DNA of 64,000 nt, taken from NCBI GenBank assembly GCA_965279655.1, contig OZ257255.1, positions 4,092,001 to 4,156,000 of the forward strand. The letters are read 5' to 3'. Positions within the stretch are counted from its first letter, which is position 1, and each line of letters begins with the position of its first letter. The notes under the pieces were generated by a model. The model was not told where the DNA came from. It worked only from the letters and a program-made list of their open reading frames with translations, and did no database searches. Source of the DNA: SCTM01 sp965279655. Its GTDB lineage: Bacteria; Pseudomonadota; Alphaproteobacteria; Rhodospirillales; Rhodospirillaceae. Position numbers and translations under genes: made by a program. This document shows, one piece after another, positions 1 to 8,398 of this stretch.

Positions 1-429
1 AAGTTCTTCCGCACCGTGCGCGGCGTGACGGAAACCCACACACTCGACAGCCGCACCTTGCACTCGAGCGAGGCGCGCCATCTCGATAGCCTCGCCAAGC
101 ACCTGCAGGACACCTACAGCCACACCGCGACGCTGCGCTTCAAGGACGAGGAACAGAAGATCTCGGGGCCGGTGTCCCTGTTCGCCGCCGTCATGGCGGC
201 CGGCAAGAAGGGCATCTCCCTGCAGCGCTACAAAGGTCTGGGGGAGATGAATCCGGGCCAGCTGTGGGAGACGACGCTCGATCCGAACGTGCGCACGCTG
301 CTGCAGGTGAAGATCAACCACGCCGACGAAGCCAACGAGGTGTTCACCACCCTCATGGGCGACGTCGTCGAACACCGCCGCGACTTCATCCAGGACAACG
401 CGCTCGCCGTGCGGAATTTGGACGTGTGA
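1..429 (+). CDS. gyrB: DNA gyrase subunit B, C-terminal end (partial)
   Basis: This is the last 142 codons of GyrB; the start lies before the window. The reading frame is open from base 1. The C-terminal TOPRIM/GyrB signature QRYKGLGEMNPGQLWETTLD is present around residues 76-95 of the fragment, and the protein ends in the family-typical tail FIQDNALAVRNLDV. GyrB is the ATPase subunit of the A2B2 gyrase that introduces negative supercoils. In many alphaproteobacteria gyrB lies near dnaA, dnaN and recF, so the origin could be to the left, but nothing in the window shows that. A hairpin follows 35 bp after the stop. Confidence 0.97.
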   Translation, partial: KFFRTVRGVTETHTLDSRTLHSSEARHLDSLAKHLQDTYSHTATLRFKDEEQKISGPVSLFAAVMAAGKKGISLQRYKGLGEMNPGQLWETTLDPNVRTLLQVKINHADEANEVFTTLMGDVVEHRRDFIQDNALAVRNLDV

Positions 430-464
430 TTTGGGTGGCGCGCTGCGCCAGCCCATTCACTGAC

Positions 465-492
465 TGTCACCCCGGCCTTCGCCGGGGTGACA
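465..492. repeat. 12-bp perfect hairpin between convergent genes
   Basis: The arms TGTCACCCCGGC (465-476) and GCCGGGGTGACA (481-492) are perfect inverted copies around a CTTC loop. The element lies between the end of gyrB and the end of the convergent gene at 512-868. It has no T tract, so it would act as a bidirectional or factor-assisted terminator, or it is one copy of a dispersed palindromic repeat; hairpins with this CCCCGGC core are common between genes in alphaproteobacteria. No second copy was noticed in this window. Confidence 0.75.
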
Positions 493-511
493 ATTGAGCG
501 GTGACGCCGTC

Positions 512-868
512 CTAATCCTTCTGCACGATCTGCATGCGGTCGCCGGTGTCGGCCAGCGCGGAGACCGTGCGGTGATGGTCTTCCCAGGTATCGCAGAACT
601 CGGTCAGCGCCTGGCGGATCACGCCTTCGGTCGACAGGCCCATGATCTGCGTCAGGCCCTTCAGCCGGTCGTGCAGCACCGGCGGCAGGGACAGCTTGAT
701 CATCTGCGGGATGACGACGGTTAACGTCCGGGGGGCCTTCGGCTTGAGTGACGTTGGCCCCTTCCCTTTCGGCGCCGCCTTTTTCTGGGATGCCTTGGCG
801 GCCTTCTTAACGGCCTTCTTCGCGGGTTTCTTCGTCTTCGCTTTGCTCTTCGCCGGCCGTTTCGCCAT
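512..868 (-). CDS. Ribbon-helix-helix-like protein with lysine-rich tail
   Basis: The protein has 118 residues. The first ~45 residues are almost only Lys, Ala, Pro and Ser (KKPAKKAVKKAAKA is typical), resembling histone H1-like tails. The rest looks like a CopG/MetJ-type ribbon-helix-helix fold: a beta strand (IKLSLPP), a first helix (LHDRLKGLTQIMG) and a second helix beginning STEGVIRQALTEF. It is probably a small DNA-binding protein. I chose the ATG at 868 rather than one six codons upstream because it gives the usual MAKRPAK start of such tails. It converges on gyrB. No antitoxin partner is visible beside it, so a toxin-antitoxin role is not supported. Confidence 0.7.
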   Translation of the reverse strand: MAKRPAKSKAKTKKPAKKAVKKAAKASQKKAAPKGKGPTSLKPKAPRTLTVVIPQMIKLSLPPVLHDRLKGLTQIMGLSTEGVIRQALTEFCDTWEDHHRTVSALADTGDRMQIVQKD

Positions 869-991
869 GGGATGTTCCTTCCTCAACGCCTTTGCTTTGC
901 CTTAATCGAAAGGCACAACCATTCCGAAAGCGTCGTATCGCTATACTGAAGCCGGATACGTCGCCCGTGGGACACATGCTACATCAGCGTC

Positions 992-2950
992 ATGGGGAAA
1001 GCGAAGCAGCCCGCATCGTCCGAGGACGATCCCAAGCCTGAGAAGGCTAAAGGGAAGAAGTCCAAGAAGCCGCGCCGCAGTCTCGGCCGGCAGCTTGCGC
1101 TGTATGGCGGCGCGGGCGCGGTCTGGGTCGGCCTGATCGTCGCGATTGTGGTCGGCTATTTCGCGGTCGGGCTGCCCGATATCGACGAAGCGGTGCTGGT
1201 GCGCCGCCCCAACGTCATCCTGCGGGACATGAATGGCACGGAGATCGCCTCCGTCGGCGACATCTACCGTGGTGCCGCGCGGCTCGATCAGTTGCCCAAG
1301 TACGTGCCCGGCGCGTTCATCGCCGTGGAAGACCGCCGCTTCTATTCCCACTTCGGTGTCGATCCCATCGGCATCGCGCGCTCGCTGTATCAAAACATCC
1401 GCAAGGGCCGCAACGCACAAGGCGCGTCCACCATCACCCAGCAGGTGGCGCGCAATCTGTTCCTGTCGCCGGAGCGCACCTACAGCCGCAAGATCCGCGA
1501 AGCCCTGCTGGCGCTGCGCCTCGAACAGAAATTCACCAAGGATCAGATCCTCACGATCTACCTCAACCGCGTGAACATGGGGGCCGGCACATTCGGCATC
1601 GAAGCGGCGGCGGAACGCTACTTCGGCCGCGAGGCGCGCGAGCTCAGCGTCTACCAGGCAGCCGTGCTGGCGGGCCTTCTGCGCGCGCCGTCGCGCTACA
1701 ACCCCACGCACGATCCGGGCCAGTCCGCCACCCGCGCCGCCGTGGCCCTGTCGGTGATGGTGGAAACCGGCGTCATCACGCCGCAAACCGCCAAGGCCGC
1801 CGCCGCCAGCGGGCCGCAATCGCTCACCGTCGTGAAGGCCACCCGAGGCAATATCCACGGGCGTTACTTCGTCGATTGGATCCTCAACCAGGTCGACGGA
1901 TACGTCGGCGCCACGGATCGCGACCTCATCATCACCACCACCCTCGATCTGCGCCTGCAGGACGTGGCTGAACGCACGCTCGCCAAGCACCTCGCGCTCA
2001 ACGGCGTGAAGGAGAAGGTGGAGCAGGGCGCCATCGTCACCATCACGCCCGACGGCGCGGTGCGCGCCATGGTGGGCGGGCGCAATTACTTCGAGAGCCA
2101 GTTCAACCGCGCGACGCAAGCGCTGCGGCAGCCCGGTTCCTCCTTCAAGCCGATCGTGTTCCTCGCCGGTCTCGAGGCGGGCTACATGCCCGACACCATG
2201 GTCACCGACGCGCCGATCAACATCGGCGGCTGGAAGCCCCAGAACTACACCCACAAATACGCCGGCCCCGTGACGGTCGAGACCGCGCTCGCGGAATCCC
2301 TCAACACCGCGACGGTGCGCATCGCGCAAGACATCGGCGTGAAAAGCATCATCGCCACCGCGCGCCGCCTCGGCTTCACGCAGCGGCTCAAGCCCGATCT
2401 GTCGATCTCGCTCGGCACGGCGGAAGTCACGCCGCTGGAATTCACCGGCGTCTACGCGCCGTTCGCCAACGGCGGCGAAGCGGTGAACCCCTATGGCATC
2501 CTGCGCGTCACCGATCGCCGCGGCGAACAACTCTACGCGCACGAGGGCGGCACGCTGGGGCAAGTCGTGCCGCCGGAAGACGTCGCGGTGATGAACCGCA
2601 TGATGACGCAAGTGATCGTGCGCGGTACCGGCAAGGCCGCGAACTTCGGATGGCCGGCGGCGGGAAAAACCGGAACGACGTCGGACTATCGCGATGCGTG
2701 GTTCATGGGCTTCACCACGGAGTATGTGACGGGCGTGTGGGTCGGCAACGATTCCGGCGCGGAGATGAAGAGCGTCACCGGCGGCGGTTTGCCCGCGCAC
2801 ATCTGGCACGACGTGATGGCGGCGGCCCACGAAGGCCACACACCGCGCGAATTGCCGGGCCTCGAAATCCCCGTCGCGACGGTTGATTCGCAGGAGCCGA
2901 GCCAAGCGACCGGCCTCGGCGGTCTGCTTCAAAGCGTGTTCGGGAACTAA
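992..2950 (+). CDS. Class A penicillin-binding protein (PBP1A family)
   Basis: A bifunctional peptidoglycan synthase of 652 residues. It has a basic cytoplasmic tail (1-35) and one membrane segment (~38-60). The GT51 glycosyltransferase domain carries the catalytic motif AVEDRRFYSHFGVD (Glu113) and ASTITQQVARN (~145-155). The transpeptidase domain has the SxxK site at Ser383-Lys386 (PGSSFKP), an SxN motif (ESLNTATV) and the KTGT box (AAGKTGTTSDYRDAWF). It polymerises lipid II and cross-links stem peptides on the periplasmic face. The length is short for PBP1A because no extra OB-type insert is apparent. It is transcribed alone and is divergent from the gene at 512-868, with 123 bp between their starts. 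Confidence 0.93.
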   Translation: MGKAKQPASSEDDPKPEKAKGKKSKKPRRSLGRQLALYGGAGAVWVGLIVAIVVGYFAVGLPDIDEAVLVRRPNVILRDMNGTEIASVGDIYRGAARLDQLPKYVPGAFIAVEDRRFYSHFGVDPIGIARSLYQNIRKGRNAQGASTITQQVARNLFLSPERTYSRKIREALLALRLEQKFTKDQILTIYLNRVNMGAGTFGIEAAAERYFGREARELSVYQAAVLAGLLRAPSRYNPTHDPGQSATRAAVALSVMVETGVITPQTAKAAAASGPQSLTVVKATRGNIHGRYFVDWILNQVDGYVGATDRDLIITTTLDLRLQDVAERTLAKHLALNGVKEKVEQGAIVTITPDGAVRAMVGGRNYFESQFNRATQALRQPGSSFKPIVFLAGLEAGYMPDTMVTDAPINIGGWKPQNYTHKYAGPVTVETALAESLNTATVRIAQDIGVKSIIATARRLGFTQRLKPDLSISLGTAEVTPLEFTGVYAPFANGGEAVNPYGILRVTDRRGEQLYAHEGGTLGQVVPPEDVAVMNRMMTQVIVRGTGKAANFGWPAAGKTGTTSDYRDAWFMGFTTEYVTGVWVGNDSGAEMKSVTGGGLPAHIWHDVMAAAHEGHTPRELPGLEIPVATVDSQEPSQATGLGGLLQSVFGN

Positions 2951-3519
2951 GCGTCGCGGGCACTTTCGCGTAATTTTGTGACCCTCAACACAACCTCCAT
3001 CCGGCCGTTCGGACTCGATCTACAATTACTGGTATTCATTTGGGCAAAACTATTTTGATGTGCGGCGCACAATTGGCCACCACGCGGTCGCGTTTTGGCC
3101 GGTTCGGCCGCTTGCCCCACCCCAGGTCGGCAACGGGTTGAATCCACTCCGGAAATGCCGTTCAGCCGCCAAGCGGAACGGGCAGCTTGCCCGCAGAACG
3201 ACTGCGCAATAGACGGAATATGATCAAAGCACTGCGATTCTCTGAAATATCAGGTCGTGAATCTGCGCGAATCGCGAAACTTAATTTTTCTTGCGGGAGG
3301 AGTCCCAGCCTCCCTACATACACAACCTATGGGACCGGCACGCGTTTTGGTGTGTGACGGTCGGGCCGGTAGGAAGAGCCCCTCGCACGGATTGAAGGAT
3401 TTGTGCTCGGCCTGAGAAGTCGGTGGAAAGCCGGCCTCAGGCTCAGAATTGGATGACGCAGCTACCAAGCGTTAACGCAGGCTTGGTGGACTAGTGAGCA
3501 ACAAGACAAGGACTCGTCC
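2951..3519. other. Non-coding gap with a structured segment
   Basis: This 569-bp stretch holds no credible gene on either strand. The first half (2951-3280) shows nothing I can name. The second half contains short inverted segments: GGGAGG/CCTCCC near 3294-3313, CGCAC/GTGC flanking 3385-3405, and CTGAG/CTCAG with GCCGGCC between 3411 and 3440. This part could be a long structured leader of the wall hydrolase or a small RNA. It matches no riboswitch, SRP, tmRNA or RNase P signature that I recognise. Confidence 0.4.
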
Positions 3520-4266
3520 GTGACCTTACCCCGTCTCATGGCGCATGCGCGTGCGTGGTTCCGACAGCGACGTCAGTCGCTGCGCGCGGCCGCCGTCGCG
3601 AGCATGACGAGTTCCCTCCTCATCGCCGGTGCCGCCCAGGCCACCGAGATTCCCGCCGACATGAAGATCGATTGGGGTTCCATCGTCGTCTCCAAGGACG
3701 AACTGATGTGCCTCGCGCTCAACGACTACTGGGAAGCGCGCTCGGAAGTCACCTCCGGCCGCATCGCCGTGGCGCGCGTCGTGCTCAATCGCGCGATGGA
3801 TCCGCGCTTCCCGTCGAACGTCTGCGACGTGATCAAGCAGACGAAAGTCGCCGGCGTTTCCAACCGCTGTCAGTTCTCCTGGTATTGCGACGAGAAGGAC
3901 AACGACGTCGCTGACTCCAAGGAGTGGCGCGATTCGATCAAGATCGCCGCCGCGGTGCTGCAGAAAGATTCCGCGATCCCGGATCCCACCGGCGGCGCGC
4001 TTTGGTATCACGCGGACTTCCTGCGTCCGGCATGGGCGGCGGGTTTCGAATCCACCACCATCATCGGTACGCACGTGTTCTATCGTGAGCCCGATAACGC
4101 GCGCACGCTCGCGCAGCCGCGCAAACCCTTCATCTATCGTTTGAACGCCTTCGCCGAATTCGTCGCCAAGCGCAACGCGCGCCTGCAGGTGGCGATGGCG
4201 CGCGAGGCGGGTTCATCCATAGCGATGAAGGACGGCGCCGTTCCGCCGCAGCCAGTCGCGCGCTAA
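3520..4266 (+). CDS. SleB/CwlJ-type cell wall hydrolase
   Basis: The protein has 248 residues, with a basic N-terminus and a signal segment ending near AAQA (~41). The body matches the Hydrolase_2 family (SleB/CwlJ), whose bacterial members cleave peptidoglycan glycan strands. Visible landmarks are LALNDYWEARSE with the family Glu, RVVLNRAMDPRFP, CQFSWYCD and the late TGGALWYHADF. I used the GTG at 3520 because AAGGA lies 7 bases upstream; an in-frame ATG at 3538 has no such site. In Gram-negative bacteria these enzymes are thought to remodel the sacculus. The 3' end overlaps the convergent metalloprotease gene by 54 bp. Confidence 0.85.
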   Translation: MTLPRLMAHARAWFRQRRQSLRAAAVASMTSSLLIAGAAQATEIPADMKIDWGSIVVSKDELMCLALNDYWEARSEVTSGRIAVARVVLNRAMDPRFPSNVCDVIKQTKVAGVSNRCQFSWYCDEKDNDVADSKEWRDSIKIAAAVLQKDSAIPDPTGGALWYHADFLRPAWAAGFESTTIIGTHVFYREPDNARTLAQPRKPFIYRLNAFAEFVAKRNARLQVAMAREAGSSIAMKDGAVPPQPVAR

Positions 4267-4971
4267 GTCGCCGGCTGATTCACTTTCCAGCAGCTGATCC
4301 ACCGTGCGCCAGAACGCCGGGCCATGATTCATGTGCTTGAGGTGGGCGACCTCGTGGGCGATCACGTAGGTCAGCACATGATCCGGCGCCAGGATCAGGC
4401 GCCAGGAGAAAGACAGTCGTCCGTCAGGGCTGCAGCTGCCCCACCGTGAGGTGGTGTCGCGCACCGTGACGCGGGCGACCTTGCGCGCCAGTTTCTCCGC
4501 GTGCGCATGGGCCACCGGCCCGATGGCTTTCTTCGCTTCCGCCTTCAGCCAATCCATCAAGCGCCGCCGCGCATGCTCAGACCGCCCGGCGACGACAATG
4601 TGCGCGTCCTCGATCCGCACGCCGCCGCGGGCCTCCGGCGTCAGGCGCAGCGCATAGTCGCGGCCGCGGAACGGGATCAGCGCGCCGCCGACGAATTCAA
4701 TGCGCGCGGGCAGGGCGGCAAGATGCTTCGCGATCCAATCCTTATGCGAGGTGGCGAACGCCAGCACCGCCCGCGCACTCACGCGGTGCGGCTGCACCAG
4801 CTCGATCGTGCCGTCGCCGATGTTCAGGCGCAGGGAAATGCGCCTGGCGCGCGCGCTCACGCGCACGGTCATGCGGTCGGCGAGTTCGCCCACGGCGGAC
4901 GACAAATCGGAAATGGAAATCGGCGTGGGCGCGGCGACGCGCGGCGAGAAGCGCTTTAGAAGCCAGGCCAT
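4213..4971 (-). CDS. YgjP-type (M48-like) metallopeptidase
   Basis: The protein has 252 residues and belongs to the YgjP/WLM-like family (DUF45). The C-terminal half carries RWGSCSPDGRLSFSWRLILA and then the zinc site IAHEVAHLKHMNHGPAFW: HExxH, with a third ligand probably in the downstream His stretch. No signal peptide is seen, so it is cytoplasmic. The ATG at 4971 overlaps the end of the ycgN-like gene by 16 bp, making it the last gene of the long minus-strand ccm operon. Its substrate is unknown. It also overlaps the 3' end of the convergent wall hydrolase gene. Confidence 0.85.
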   Translation of the reverse strand: MAWLLKRFSPRVAAPTPISISDLSSAVGELADRMTVRVSARARRISLRLNIGDGTIELVQPHRVSARAVLAFATSHKDWIAKHLAALPARIEFVGGALIPFRGRDYALRLTPEARGGVRIEDAHIVVAGRSEHARRRLMDWLKAEAKKAIGPVAHAHAEKLARKVARVTVRDTTSRWGSCSPDGRLSFSWRLILAPDHVLTYVIAHEVAHLKHMNHGPAFWRTVDQLLESESAGDLARDWLRRNGAVLHRYG

Positions 4972-5411
4972 TCGACGACGTGCTGACGCAACGGGCCGGC
5001 CTCGCGCTCGGAGACAACGCGCCCGGCGACAGAGATGCCCGCGGTGATGACCGTCTCCGGCGTGCCGCTCTTCAGCGGATGCCACTTCGGCAAGTCCTTG
5101 CCCTCGGCGACCAGACGATAGGCGCAGGTCGTCGGCAGCCAGTCGATCTTGCGCATCTTCTGCGGACTCAACACCACGCAGTCGCGCACCAGCTGCTTTC
5201 TCTTGAGATAGTTGCCGCAACGGCCCTTGGCGATATCGAGCAGGCGACAGGCGACGTTGGTCAGGGTGAAGCTGCCGTCATCCTCGCGGATCTTGTGCAG
5301 GCAGCACTTGCCGCAGCCGTCGCACAAGCTCTCCCATTCCTTCGTGGTCATCTCGCCGAGCGCCTTGGTGCGCCAGAACGGCTTCGCCTTTCTTGGCGGG
5401 GCCTTGCTCAT
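4956..5411 (-). CDS. YcgN family cysteine-cluster protein
   Basis: A protein of 151 residues of the UPF0260/YcgN family. The N-terminal third has the cluster LCDGCGKCCLHK (Cys at ~30, 33, 36, 37), and more conserved cysteines follow in VACRLLD, GRCGNY, RDCVVL and TTCAYR. The pattern is that of a metal- or Fe-S-binding YkgJ-like fold, but the biochemical role is not established. The start is 10 bp after the SCO gene, and the end overlaps the metalloprotease gene, so all three are probably co-transcribed. Confidence 0.88.
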   Translation of the reverse strand: MSKAPPRKAKPFWRTKALGEMTTKEWESLCDGCGKCCLHKIREDDGSFTLTNVACRLLDIAKGRCGNYLKRKQLVRDCVVLSPQKMRKIDWLPTTCAYRLVAEGKDLPKWHPLKSGTPETVITAGISVAGRVVSEREAGPLRQHVVEWPGF

Positions 5412-5421
5412 TTCAGCCCGA

Positions 5422-6039
5422 TCATTTGGCCACCAGTTCGCGGCGGACGCGGTTGGCCATGTCGGTGGCCGTGTCTTCCGCGCGGAAGTGGGTCACGTAG
5501 GCGCCGTCCGGACCCATGAGATAGATGAAATCGCTGTGGCCCATGGTGTAGTCATCGGGAGAACCGCCCGCCTTCTTGGCGAAGTACACGCGATAAGCCT
5601 GGGTCGCGGCTTTAACCTCTTCCGGTGTGCCGGTCAGCGCCAGGAAACGCGGATGGAAGTTGGCGACATAGTCGCCCATCACCTGCGGCGTATCCCGCTC
5701 CGGATCGACGGAGAAGAACACCGGCAGAACCGTCTCGCCCTGATTGCCGGCGATCTTCAGCGCGTCGGTCATGGTGGACAGCGCCAGCGGGCACACATCC
5801 GGGCAATTCGTGAATCCGAAGTAGAGCAGGCTGTAGTGCCCGCTCAGGACGTCCTGGGTGACGCGGTTGCCCTTCTGGTCCGTCAGCGTGAACGCGCCGC
5901 CGATGAGCGGCTTGCCGGTGCCCAGCGTCGCTTGCGGCTGCGGCGCGGGGCGCAATCCGGGCAGATAGAGCGCCAGCGCGAGCGCCGTGCCGAAAACCAC
6001 ACAGATGCCGATGAGGATGCGTTTGCGGGTGGGCGTCAT
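5422..6039 (-). CDS. SCO1/SenC copper chaperone
   Basis: A 205-residue membrane-anchored thioredoxin-fold protein. One N-terminal transmembrane helix (~8-27) is followed by the periplasmic domain with the copper-binding motif CPDVCP (Cys79, Cys83) and the distal ligand His168 in DYTMGHSDF. SCO proteins deliver copper or redox equivalents to the CuA centre of cytochrome c oxidase. I took the ATG at 6039; an in-frame ATG 12 codons upstream gives a poorly fitting polar extension. Its place directly behind ccmI ties it to assembly of the cytochrome c/oxidase branch. Confidence 0.93.
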   Translation of the reverse strand: MTPTRKRILIGICVVFGTALALALYLPGLRPAPQPQATLGTGKPLIGGAFTLTDQKGNRVTQDVLSGHYSLLYFGFTNCPDVCPLALSTMTDALKIAGNQGETVLPVFFSVDPERDTPQVMGDYVANFHPRFLALTGTPEEVKAATQAYRVYFAKKAGGSPDDYTMGHSDFIYLMGPDGAYVTHFRAEDTATDMANRVRRELVAK

Positions 6040-6077
6040 GCCGGGTGTTGTCCTCGATTGGGACCGCTGCGTCAAAT

Positions 6078-7391
6078 CTACTTCAAGGCGGCGAGGCGGC
6101 TTTCGATCTCGGCCCGCTGCGGCGCGCCGGCGGGCACCGTCGCCAAAGCCTCGGTCAGCACCTTGCGGGCGCCGGCTTTGTCGCCTTCCGCCGCCAGCAC
6201 GTCGGCCAGCTGCGCCTTGGGCGCCGCTTCCGCCGGCTTGAGCGCGATGGCCTTGGTGTAAGCATTCTTGGCGCCGTCGGTGTTCTTCAGCACCGTCATG
6301 GAACGCCCCAGCAGCATCCAGCCGTTGTAGTCGTTCGGGTTGTCGGCGAGCTTCGCCTGCAAGCCGCCGACCATGCCCTGGATCATCTCCAGGTTCTCGG
6401 TGGAGAAGCGGTCTTTCAGCGCGCCCACATCAGGCGCTGTCGGATCACCTGCGACCTGCGGAGCAGCGGCCGGGGCAGGGGAGGCGTCGCTTGTGCTTCC
6501 GCCCACCACATCGAGTGCGTGCTTGGGCTGCACCGACATGGGCGGGATGTTGTTCTCTTGCGCAACCTGGGACATCTGGCCGCGCACCATGTTCAGCCAT
6601 GAGGCATCCGGCGGGGCCGACGCGGTGAGTTCGCGCCAGATCGCCAGGGCCGCCTTGGCGTCGCCGGCCTGCGCGCGCTCGAGCCCGAGATAGAACTTCG
6701 CGCTCGGCTCGTCGCGGTCGAGTTCCAACGCCTTGATCAGCGCCGCGCGCGCTTCCGCGCTCACCGTGCCACCGACGGCGCCGATGCTCGCCTCGGCGAA
6801 GCCGGCGTATCCGCCCGCGTCATTCGGCGTCAGCCGCATCAGGTTGCGATACGCATTCGCCGCGTCCTGATAGCGTTCCATCTGGCGATAGGTGCGCGCG
6901 AGCAGGGACCAGCCTTCCGGATTGTCCGGCTGCTCCTTCATGCGCGCCGCGAGCTTCTCCACCAGCGCATTCACTTCCGCGGCGGCGGCCGGATCCGTCG
7001 CGGCGGCCCCCGCGACCGCTTGCGTGCGCCCGCCCGCGGGCATCTGCGGCGCGCCCACGCTCATGTAGAGCGCCAACGCGATGAACGGCACCGCCACGGC
7101 GAGGCCGGCCGTGAGCAGGGAGCGCATCGCCGGCGTTTCGCTGCGCACCTTCTCAGGCGCGAGCTTCGAGGCGGCGAGCAGGCGGCGCTGGATCTCCAAG
7201 CGCGCGGAGTCCGCTTCCCCCGCCGTCATCACGCCGCGCGACAGGTCGCGGTCCACTTCCGCCAGCTGATCGCGGAACACGGTCATGTCATAGGCGGCGC
7301 GCTCGGCGGGCGCGGTGGGCGTGCGCAACAGCGGCCACAACAAGGCCACCACCACCGCCAGCGCCATGAGCGCGAACAGAGCCCAGATCAT
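6078..7391 (-). CDS. ccmI: Cytochrome c biogenesis protein CcmI
   Basis: A protein of 437 residues. Two membrane helices (~2-22 and ~90-110) flank a cytoplasmic segment with the CcmI signature VFRDQLAEVDRDLSRGVM. A periplasmic TPR region follows (WSLLARTYRQMERYQDAANAYR and similar units) and a second TPR-like block near the C-terminus. CcmI holds apocytochrome c C-termini and hands them to the CcmFH haem lyase. The ATG overlaps the ccmH stop by 4 bp (ATGA). Confidence 0.93.
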   Translation of the reverse strand: MIWALFALMALAVVVALLWPLLRTPTAPAERAAYDMTVFRDQLAEVDRDLSRGVMTAGEADSARLEIQRRLLAASKLAPEKVRSETPAMRSLLTAGLAVAVPFIALALYMSVGAPQMPAGGRTQAVAGAAATDPAAAAEVNALVEKLAARMKEQPDNPEGWSLLARTYRQMERYQDAANAYRNLMRLTPNDAGGYAGFAEASIGAVGGTVSAEARAALIKALELDRDEPSAKFYLGLERAQAGDAKAALAIWRELTASAPPDASWLNMVRGQMSQVAQENNIPPMSVQPKHALDVVGGSTSDASPAPAAAPQVAGDPTAPDVGALKDRFSTENLEMIQGMVGGLQAKLADNPNDYNGWMLLGRSMTVLKNTDGAKNAYTKAIALKPAEAAPKAQLADVLAAEGDKAGARKVLTEALATVPAGAPQRAEIESRLAALK

Positions 7392-7837
7392 GCTTTGTCC
7401 TTCTCAAGTAACGCGAGGCTCGCGCGTTCATCAGCTGTCAGCGGCGCGGGCCCGGCCGCATGCGTGCGCATGCGGCGGCGCACCGCCAACAATCCCAGCA
7501 GCAGCAACAGCGGCGGCCCCAGCCACAGGAGCATCGTGACGCCGGTGAAGCGCGGCTTGAGCAGCACGAAGTCGCCATAGCTCGCGAGCATGTAGTTCAA
7601 AATCTGTTCGTCGCTGTCGCCTGCGGTGATGCGCGCCCGCACCATCTTGCGCATGTCGCCCGCGATCTCGGCGTGGGATTCGTCGATGGTCTCGTTCTGG
7701 CACACCACACAGCGCAAGGCCCTGCTGACCTCGCGCGCGCGCGCTTCCAGCGCGGGATCGGCCAGCATCTCGTTCGGCTCGACTGCGAAGACGGGCAGGG
7801 CGATCAGAAGCGCCGCGAGGAAAGTCCGCACCCTCAT
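7388..7837 (-). CDS. ccmH: Cytochrome c biogenesis protein CcmH
   Basis: A 149-residue protein with a signal peptide (1-18), the redox motif LRCVVCQN (Cys43, Cys46) and one C-terminal membrane helix (~101-120). CcmH reduces the CXXCH cysteines of apocytochrome c, working with CcmG and CcmF. The ATG at 7837 overlaps the ccmG stop by 4 bp, which settles the start; an open frame continues upstream without biological meaning. It is the short alphaproteobacterial form, with the TPR part carried separately by CcmI. Confidence 0.95.
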   Translation of the reverse strand: MRVRTFLAALLIALPVFAVEPNEMLADPALEARAREVSRALRCVVCQNETIDESHAEIAGDMRKMVRARITAGDSDEQILNYMLASYGDFVLLKPRFTGVTMLLWLGPPLLLLLGLLAVRRRMRTHAAGPAPLTADERASLALLEKDKA

Positions 7838-8388
7838 TTGCGCAACTGCGCGATGCGGGGCAGGAATTCTTTCTGCCAGACCTCGGGCGTGATCTGGTGC
7901 GCCCACTTGAAGACGATGCGGCCGTCCGCATCCACCAGGAATGTCTCCGGCGCGCCGGTGATGCCCAAGGCGATCGCCGTGCGGCTCTCCGGGTCCTGGC
8001 CGATCAGCGTGTAGGGGTCGCCCCGCTTCTGCAGCCACGCCAGGGCCGCGTCCGGCTTGTCGCGCCAGGCGATGCCGTGCACGGGAATGCCGCTGCCCTG
8101 GGTCAGCTTGATCAGGTGGGGATGCTCCTGGATGCAGCCGATGCACCAGGAACCCCACACGTTGACGAGAGAGACCTGGCCCTTCAGGTCCGCGGTCTTG
8201 AAACCCCGGTCATTGGCGCGGCCGGGCAAGCCGGGCAGGTCGAAGTCCGGCATAGGCTTGCCGTTCAGCACCGACGGGATCATCGCCGGGTTGAAGCCTT
8301 GCTCCACGTCGACAAGCCGCTTGCCGAAGATCGCGAACAGGATCGCGATCACCGCCAGCGGTACAAGATAGGGCCAACGTTTCGGCAT
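7834..8388 (-). CDS. ccmG: Thiol:disulfide interchange protein CcmG (DsbE)
   Basis: A 184-residue membrane-anchored thioredoxin. A helix (~6-22) is followed by the DsbE domain with the active site WGSWCIGCIQEHP (Cys82, Cys85) and the cis-Pro region GITGAPETFLVD. It keeps CcmH or apocytochrome cysteines reduced in the periplasm. The CIGC dipeptide differs from the more usual CVPC, which may alter the redox potential. I took the ATG at 8388 (MPKRWPY), 10 bp after ccmF; a longer upstream frame adds an arginine-rich segment that does not fit. Confidence 0.94.
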   Translation of the reverse strand: MPKRWPYLVPLAVIAILFAIFGKRLVDVEQGFNPAMIPSVLNGKPMPDFDLPGLPGRANDRGFKTADLKGQVSLVNVWGSWCIGCIQEHPHLIKLTQGSGIPVHGIAWRDKPDAALAWLQKRGDPYTLIGQDPESRTAIALGITGAPETFLVDADGRIVFKWAHQITPEVWQKEFLPRIAQLRK

Positions 8389-8398
8389 CGGTGTTTCG

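Noticed and set aside
941..2932. 663-codon open frame on the minus strand
   Set aside because: It lies opposite the penicillin-binding protein gene, is His/Arg/Asp-rich, and has no recognisable domain. Long antisense frames are expected at this GC content.
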